Assembly (NCBI RefSeq): GCF_028769735.1
Contig: NC_088171.1
Location: 71,379,216 to 71,443,215 of the forward strand
DNA from: Zonotrichia leucophrys gambelii
Lineage: Eukaryota > Chordata > Aves > Passeriformes > Passerellidae
Reading direction: 5' to 3'
DNA length: 64,000 nucleotides
The translations under genes were made by a program, and so were the position numbers. Below are positions 57,325 through 64,000 of the stretch, one piece after another (within the stretch, counting starts at the first letter, position 1; each line of letters begins with the position of its first letter). Below the pieces are notes generated by a model. It worked only from the letters and a program-made list of their open reading frames with translations, had not been told where the DNA came from and did not search any database.

Positions 57325-60300
57325 AAAATCTCCTTTCACTGAGAAATAGAACTGAAGGGTTAGATTTAGGAATGCTAGCACCATACCCCATGGGAACTGT
57401 AATTAGCATCCTTTATTTCCCATTCTTCCCTTGGGATTTGGCTTCATGGCTGGCTTCCATCTCCTCTTTTAAAGTTTAGTTGCTGTTGTGATTGTGGGAG
57501 ATTGGGAAGCCCAGTCCCTGTTGGAGGTTGGGAACAAGGGTTATCCTGTCTGCAAGTACCTTGAGCTGGAGTAAGCAGCATTTCACAGTTCTGAAAATGG
57601 ACTACCGAATTTCCACTATTTAGTAGAATGGTACCTCTTCCTTTAATTCAGGTGGAATAGCTGTTGATTTCATATAATTCATAAGGTGTTAATTTGAAAA
57701 TTCATAAATTTTCATGAAGACTCACTTTTCTCTATTTTTATTTAATCATCATGGCTGAATTTGCAAGCACAAAATACCACTTTTATGGGCTTGTCCCACA
57801 CTAACGAAGTGTGATGCTAGGATACTGAAATCAGTTGTGAGTTCAAAGTGTAGCAAGTAGGGGATGTGGTATGATTTACCTGAGGAGACCTCTTGTTTGG
57901 CATAAATATTTCTGACATGTGGTATGGAGCTAGATTGAGAACAGGAATAAGCTACTCTTTGGACTTCAGATTTTACTTTCTGAAGTAGATGAGATTCCCT
58001 TCTTAGAATAGAAATCAGCAGAAATGCTGGAATTGTGTTAATTGAACAGACTGATAGTCTGTGGAGTAGGAGGTGTGTCAGTATGAAGTTTAAGGATGTG
58101 TAGAAGAGAGAAGCTGGTCAGCAATTGCAAATTAGAATTCAGTGAAGTTGTGTTACTCACAAATTTGCTTTCAATAACTATTTTTACAAGGACTGCTTAC
58201 AACTGCTACTTTTACGGTTGGCTAATTAGCAACCCCCTTTGGACAGAAACACAACCCTCCTGAAAGTCTTCAAGCATACAGAAACTTGGATTTTTTAATC
58301 CTCTCCATTTCAGGCTGTCTTCTGGCTTTCAGCTTACAGTCTTTTGCAAGCTGCCACTCTCCCTGTTTGTGTGACTTCTACGGAAAACACAAGTAATAGT
58401 GGTTGAAAGGGAATTTTAAAATAGATCGTGAAATCTAGGGCATGTCAGGATGATTTTGAGGTGGTCTTATAAAATCCAGTGGTTGTCTTCTTTGAAAGCT
58501 TTCACTGAATGTTTGAGATTGAGCCTTTTTCCTCTTTATCTAAAGGCTGGGAAGGTCTGTTTCTTTCAGACAGTATGTGCCACATGTGTTGGCATTTGGA
58601 AGTTTGACCAGGATGGTTTCTCCACTGCAGGGATTCCTGGGCAAGTCTGGCTCAAATCTGCTCTTGAGAGCAGTTACTGTGAAAGGAACTTCACCCAGCT
58701 CAGTGGAACTGCTTTGTATGGAGTGGCCAGTGGCAGAAAGAGATGCTGGCAGAATTGGACCCAGTCTCGTTTTCACAGCTTTAAAGAAATTGTATGCTCA
58801 CCTACGAAGTGTCTGTGATACACTTCCTTAGACTCATATATAAATTTATAACTATATTAATGCATAAAATAAATTCATGCTATCATACTGGTGCTCCTGA
58901 AGAACTTTGCAAAAAGGCAAGGTAAACAAGTGAAAAGCATTTGGGTAGGAAAATGTGCATTTTAAGAGTTTATTTTGTCTGTATTCAAAAGCAGTTTAGG
59001 GAAGAAACTCCCTCATATTGATTTACCTCTTGGACTCCTGATGTACTGTGCAGATCTCTTCTCTTGCAGCTGCATCCCTGATACAACAAGGTGTGAGCTG
59101 GGCTACTTATGGTAGTGAGGAGTTATTTGAAGAAAAGTTAGGATTGTGTGGCATGCTGGCTTTCCTTGCTTCTGTCCTTATGTTTGGAGTTAGCCAAAGA
59201 TAAGTGGCTGTTTTTGGTGAGGGGCAGTGGAAATGTAATCCCACAACTACAGGAACTTCATGGTTGTAGCTCTTGGAGGAGCTGCAGCAAAAAAACCCCT
59301 TCTTCTGTATGTTAATGGGTGGTTATGAAATGAGAACAAAAAATTAAGGATCATGAACTGGCAATTTTAAGAAGACAACTTTACAAATTTGTCCTTTAAT
59401 GAAATTATAATACTGTTGCTTTTTCAAATGAAGAGGAACATAGAGGTCCATAACCTGTACTTGTGCATTTTTAAATCAGGATATAATGCTGAGTTGGAGT
59501 TTTTCAGCTCTCTCCTTTAAAGGTCTAATTTTCTAGCTTTCATGCCGGTTTCTTTTGTGTCATTTTAAACGATATACAATAGCATTTTTCCATCAGCAAA
59601 GGCCTGTGCATTTCAGTGACTTTTACTGCTTTCTTTAAGGGGTGGTGATCAACATACAGGGATGAAAATACTTAATGATTTTTTTTTTCTTACAAGAGGT
59701 CATATGCCTTTATTCTTATGATTGTACAACTCACACCTGTGTCTTGCACCTGTGTTCTTTATTTTGAGGAGCCTGAAAGTCTACTTGCAAAATCTGAGCT
59801 CATTTGCAAAAATCAAGCTAAAAAAAGAATATAGGTGGAGAAAGCTATTGTCTTTAAAGCAAGAAGCTTTTATTCTAATGCTCCTCCTTTGGTCTCTCAC
59901 CCCCATTAAATATGATATTTTCTTCCAAATTTCATAGAATCAGTAACTTGCAAAGGGATTGACCCCTTTCATATCTATTGACTAGTTAGTGCCAGAGAAT
60001 TTGGTGTGCCTTTCTGACCCCACTTACAATGCGCTTGCCTGCTTTTTGCTGCCTGGCAACATTAAGGCTCCTGGGAGTCCACACTAATTGCAATCTCCTC
60101 ACTAGAGGTGGAGGTTTATTGCACCTAATAGCAAGGAGAGTACTGAAGCCTCATCAGCCCTTAGTTCTGCTTCCTGATCAGGTGGGTGGGATATTGAGGA
60201 AAGCATCCGTGCATCTGTTCAGGGACATCTGTGGAAACAGAAGATTCAAGTAAGTTCTTTGAGCAACAGCTGTGTGACTTTGAACTTGGAAATACTTCTG

Positions 60301-63138
60301 GTATTAACCAGTTACACACTTCATTGCTGCTCTGTGTATAGGTTACAGATATGCTTCATAATCTGTCTTCCCACAGGTGAGTATTTTATGGTCCACATCT
60401 ACAGTGAGATAGCAGCTAGGAAGGTAGAGTAAGCATGAACAGTTGCCTCATTCTTCTTTCCATGCTGTCAGCCCATCTTTGTGTATTAAAGATAACTTAC
60501 TCTAAAAACACGTTTTGAGCAAACTTGTGTGCAGAGCATAAACCTTGAGCTGCATTGTGCCTCTTTCATGGGGTTGGTACTAGTGCACCATCAAGAAAAG
60601 AGCTGCTTATAGCTTCTGAGGAAATGAGTTTGAAATTCTAAATACAAAGGAGTTCCCTAAACACAGTGGAGGTCATGGCACTGATTGTGGGGCCTATTCT
60701 GCAAGAAGGACACATTGCTTTGGTTTCATTTGTTGTTCATATACACAGATTTGACCTTAAACTTTTCCAGTTTTCTGTCTCTTTATATTTGGGGTCAGTT
60801 TGGAGGGAGGGGGGCAGGGAAATGCCACTGATCCACTGACATATACAGGAGAGGAAAGGAAATTACTTTATGACAGATCTTTTCTGCTATTTCCACATGA
60901 GCAGATGGATCCTGTGGTACAGGTTTGCCTTTAAGGAGAGTTTAAGCAGTAAATACTTTGCTTATTTAAGAGGGCTAGTTATTTTCCATGTTTGTGTAGC
61001 TTTTAGGTAATTCATAAAGATTTCTGATAAAAATGCAGGCTTTTTTTCTTCCACCCAGTTGTATGAACCTTCAGTACTTTTAAACTCTAAATTCTTCCAG
61101 GGTAGAACAATGTGAAAATTGCATCTTTGTCAAATGAAGCAATTCATTACCTCTCTAAATGTTGACTGCTGTGCTTGATGCCTAGAGTTGGACAAAACAA
61201 CTGTCTTACAGTTTCTTTAAAATTTCATTTTCTAAGGGAACAGCACAATCCTTTTGGGTTTAAGGATACCTCCTTCTATCTCCCTCAAGTTACACAGTGT
61301 TTTCAAGGGCCTAATTTTGAACATTGAAGGGTTGGGAGCATTTGTCATCAGGAGCAAAATAAGTGATTGCTGTTAAGAGTTGGATGGGAGATGCAAAGAC
61401 CAGGGGGGGCACAGCTCTTTGGGGTGGATTTGTTTCTTCTGGCTGCTGAGACATCTAGGTAGGCTTTACTGACAGTCAGTGTTTGATTGGAAGAAGTGCT
61501 GGTGTGACTGGCTTTGCTGTGTGAGCGTTGGGGCAAGGCTGAAAGCTCACAGCAGGGTGGATGTCTTCACCTGGCACCTTGGGGAACCATCTGTAGTGAC
61601 ACTTCCTAGCTGTGCAGGTGAGTGCTGTAGCTGTTCTGTGTGTGTAGGGCACAGCTAAAAATAAACACAGAGGAACTGGTCTCCTGATTGCTGGGGTTTG
61701 GTTTTTGTTGGCAATGCTGTCTTAAAGCAGTAAAAGCCAGCATTGCTTCACTCTGTCCTGTGTTGGGAGGAGTGTAGGAGAGTGGTGGGAGGCAGCAAGA
61801 TGCTGGCACTTCTGCATGCACAACATGGGAAAGCCACAGTAGGGGCCCAGTGGGAGCTCTCCCCTTGGTCAGGGAGTGAGTAATGAGCTCAGTGCTTTGG
61901 GGGTGCTGGTGCCCCTTGCTTGCTTCTAGAAAGGACCGCACAAGGTGCATCTCAGTGTGCTGCAACATCCCATCCGGCACCAAAGTAAAACTTGCGACTG
62001 GCAGCACTTTTCCCTGTTCTTTGGGAGAAGGAAGGTGGAGATGATCATTCTAAACCAATCCTCCTGAAGGGTGCTAAAGGTGTATTGGGACAGCCAAGCA
62101 GAGCTGGCTTCCTTGGTCCCGGGAGCCCTGGTGCTTAATGGTTTATATTCTGGAGTGCCACCTGCTGGCACCTCTCTCTTTGCTTGCTCTTTTCTAGAGG
62201 CAGCTGCTCCAGAAGATGAGAACACAGAGCAAAAAAGCATGAATGTTAATAACAGTACTAATTATTTGTATTGATCTTTACATAATTTTTTTGATCATCA
62301 TGGTACTTACAGATCCTGTTTATTGGCAAAGAACACACTCTGGCAGGTGTTCTGCAAACTTGGCATGAAAGAAACTGGCAGAGGTTTCATGGCTTAAAAA
62401 ATAGAGAGCACAGTGTGAAGGAGTGGTTTAAAAAATAGAAAATGATTTTTCCAATCCATGCTGTTATTTGGCAAAATATGAAGCAATTTTTAAAATTTAT
62501 GGCTTGCTTTAGTAAAATGTTTGGACCATTTCTGTGGTTGGCAAAACAACCCTCAAAGCAGTAACCATTCTATTGAAAGACACCTGACAGTGAAGGCACT
62601 TAGGCAAAAGTTAAGAAAACACTGACTCAACTCTAAAAAGTAAAAATTATGTCAGTAAAGTAATTCTGAAAACCTTTTGGCTGTAAAGCAAGAGATATTG
62701 TAGTTTGTGTCACAAAGCAGATCTTGGTCCAGAGCTGAATTTTTTTTCATCCCACTCAAGAACTTGTTTTGGCAGTATAAAAGAGGCAGTTTTTGATTCT
62801 GTTTTTTAACACTGATTTTGCATCTGTGGGTCAGAGCCTAAATGGGTGTTGTCAGCGTGGTGCCTTTGGCATCAGTTTGGTTGTGTGCGTTGGCGTTGCC
62901 AGTGTTCAGTGTGCCACTGTAAGACACAGATGCAATGCTATAACAGAAATTAGGTAAAGAACTCAATTGAGTGGAAAATGGTCAGATCTTGCAGATATGC
63001 ATAAAGCTGTGTGTATTCACACCATGTCTGAGATAATCACATCCAGTACAATACTCTCTAGACTTTTCCCTTCTTTAGTGAGCTGTCCCTAAGGCACCTC
63101 CTTGGTTCCTCACTGCTATTCAGTGTGATGTTGCATGG

Positions 63139-63648
63139 AATAGAGTCACAGAATTGTTTAGGTTGGAAGAAGCCTTTGAGATCATTGAGTCCAACCATTA
63201 ACTCAGCATTGTTCTGTTCACCACTAAACCGTGTCCCCAGGTGCCAGATTTCCACGTCTTTTAAATACGTCCAGGCACAGTCACTCCACCACTTCCTTGG
63301 GCAGCTTGTTTCAATGCTTGACAATCCTTTTAGTGAATAATTTTTTTCTAACATCTAATCTAATCTCTTCTCATGCAACCTGGGGCCGTTTCCTCTTGTT
63401 CTGTCACTTGTTACCTGGGACAAGAGCCCAGCCTCCACCTCACCACACCCTCCTTTCAGGCAATTTTAGAGAGTGATAAGGTCTCCCCTGAGCCTCTTTC
63501 TCTCCATGCTTGACACCTCCAGCTCCCTCAGATGCTTCTCATCAGGCTTGTGCTCCAGACCCATCAGCAGCTCTGCTGCCAGTCCCTGGACGCATCTCAA
63601 TGTTCCTCTTGTAGCATGAGGACCAGAAATGAAACTGAATTCAAGGCG
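63139..63648 (-). mobile_element. CR1 retroposon, 5' truncated, older subfamily
   Basis: The + strand begins with 'agagtcacagaattgtttag' and GGTTGGAAGAAGCC. It continues with 'gagatcattgagtccaacca', GGGCAGCTTGTTTCAATGCT, 'ctaatctcttctcatgcaac' and 'tcagatgcttctcatcaggc', and fades near 63,648 after 'gcatgaggaccagaaatg'. This is the reverse complement of a CR1 3' UTR of a subfamily different from the 31.1 kb copy, judged by its central sequence ('tgtccccaggtgccagattt'). It is non-coding and probably lies antisense within the presumed intron. Confidence 0.9.
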
Positions 63649-64000
63649 AAATACATGTTGGAAATACGTGGTAAGGCTTCTCTGATGTAAGGCCTCAAAA
63701 GTAATTAATGATCTTGGGATGTATGCTGGAGAACATTGGGATGAGTGTGATGAGTGTTTCCTTTTTTTTTTTAAAGAACTCTGTGAACCACCTGTCTTTT
63801 TGCTGTAAGATCCTTCCAATCCTTTTCAAGAAACACTTGTAAAAACCAGCAATCCTATTGACCACATAGTCCTCTTCAGCTTTTGGTCACATCGCGAAAT
63901 GTAACTTGTATGTTGAAAACGCCCCATGTTGTGGTTTTATTTTTAAGCCAGCAAGCGAAAAAGCTGAATCACAATTGTTGAAAGCACACTTCATAAAACT
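63649..64000. other. Right edge, non-coding
   Basis: Nothing beyond a short thymine run near 63,762 was recognised. The sequence continues the presumed intron. Confidence 0.5.

Larger units (their letters stand above)
36341..63138 (+). other. Presumed start of a very long first intron
   Basis: No internal exon was recognised in almost 27 kb. The + strand shows more T than A and more G than C in most lines inspected, as is known for the sense strand of vertebrate introns. Features inside are a CpG shoulder to about 36,740, an adenine run near 36,860, a 20-base tandem pair at 38,511, a MIR-like relic at 42,165, an enhancer-like block at 42,445, a 21-thymine run at 49,365-49,385, a pyrimidine tract at 52,741-52,925, and a mirror repeat and a 22-base tandem pair near 57.2-57.3 kb. 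The longest frame (53,153-53,629, 158 codons, +) has no recognisable motif. Confidence 0.5.

Noticed and set aside
57695..57714. Eight-base AT-rich inverted repeat
   Set aside because: Too short and too AT-rich to be meaningful.
58450..58818. 122-codon + strand frame with several cysteines
   Set aside because: No family resemblance. Overlapping frames on both strands have similar lengths, so chance is the simpler reading.
59930..59965. CATAGAATCA, resembling a CR1 tail
   Set aside because: The sequence that follows does not contain the CR1 3' UTR signature.
60264..60290. MIR-like 'agctgtgtgactttgaac'
   Set aside because: The match stops after about 18 bases and the flanks do not follow the MIR order.
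61560..61617. Possible exon ending at the strong donor CAG|GTGAGTG (61,617/61,618)
   Set aside because: The donor is good, but the upstream acceptor lacks a pyrimidine tract and only one short frame is open. It was kept as a cryptic donor and not listed as an exon.

Overview
The window is vertebrate nuclear DNA and almost certainly from a bird. The interspersed repeats are avian-type CR1 retroposons with octamer-repeat 3' ends of the ATTCTATG type. There are also a few much older amniote repeats (MIR-like and an old CR1-like copy). There are no Alu, B1 or L1-type repeats, and no prokaryotic gene organisation. Nearly all open reading frames are short chance frames in non-coding DNA. I found no complete protein-coding gene and no confident internal coding exon.

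Layout. Positions 1-35,300 are repeat-poor, AT-leaning, apparently intergenic or intronic DNA. This part holds four reverse-oriented CR1 pieces (8.05, 8.70, 10.17 and 14.67 kb) and one forward CR1 (31.14 kb). It also holds an interrupted AAT microsatellite (19.56 kb), an antisense MIR-like relic (20.65 kb), another ancient amniote repeat (26.9 kb), and several blocks whose texture resembles conserved non-coding enhancers (2.94, 16.97, 22.14 and 22.85 kb). A 108-base open segment at 21.62 kb has acceptor-like and donor-like ends and is the only exon-like object on this side.

Positions 35,335-36,340 are a strong CpG island with several GC boxes, a (CGG)6 tract abutting an ATG, and good splice donors facing both ways. 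This is the promoter and 5' end of a gene, possibly a divergent pair. The gene itself cannot be named from the sequence.

Positions 36,341-64,000 have a visible excess of T over A and G over C on the + strand. Such a skew is expected in a long intron transcribed left to right. I therefore read this side as the beginning of a very long first intron that runs off the window. It contains a candidate intronic enhancer (42.45 kb), a forward MIR-like relic (42.17 kb), a perfect C-rich mirror repeat (57.30 kb) and a reverse CR1 (63.14 kb).

Taken together, this looks like the regulatory neighbourhood and first-intron start of one CpG-island gene. Nothing supports a novel multi-gene system. The points most worth checking are the direction(s) of transcription from the island, the candidate 108-base exon and the enhancer-like blocks.
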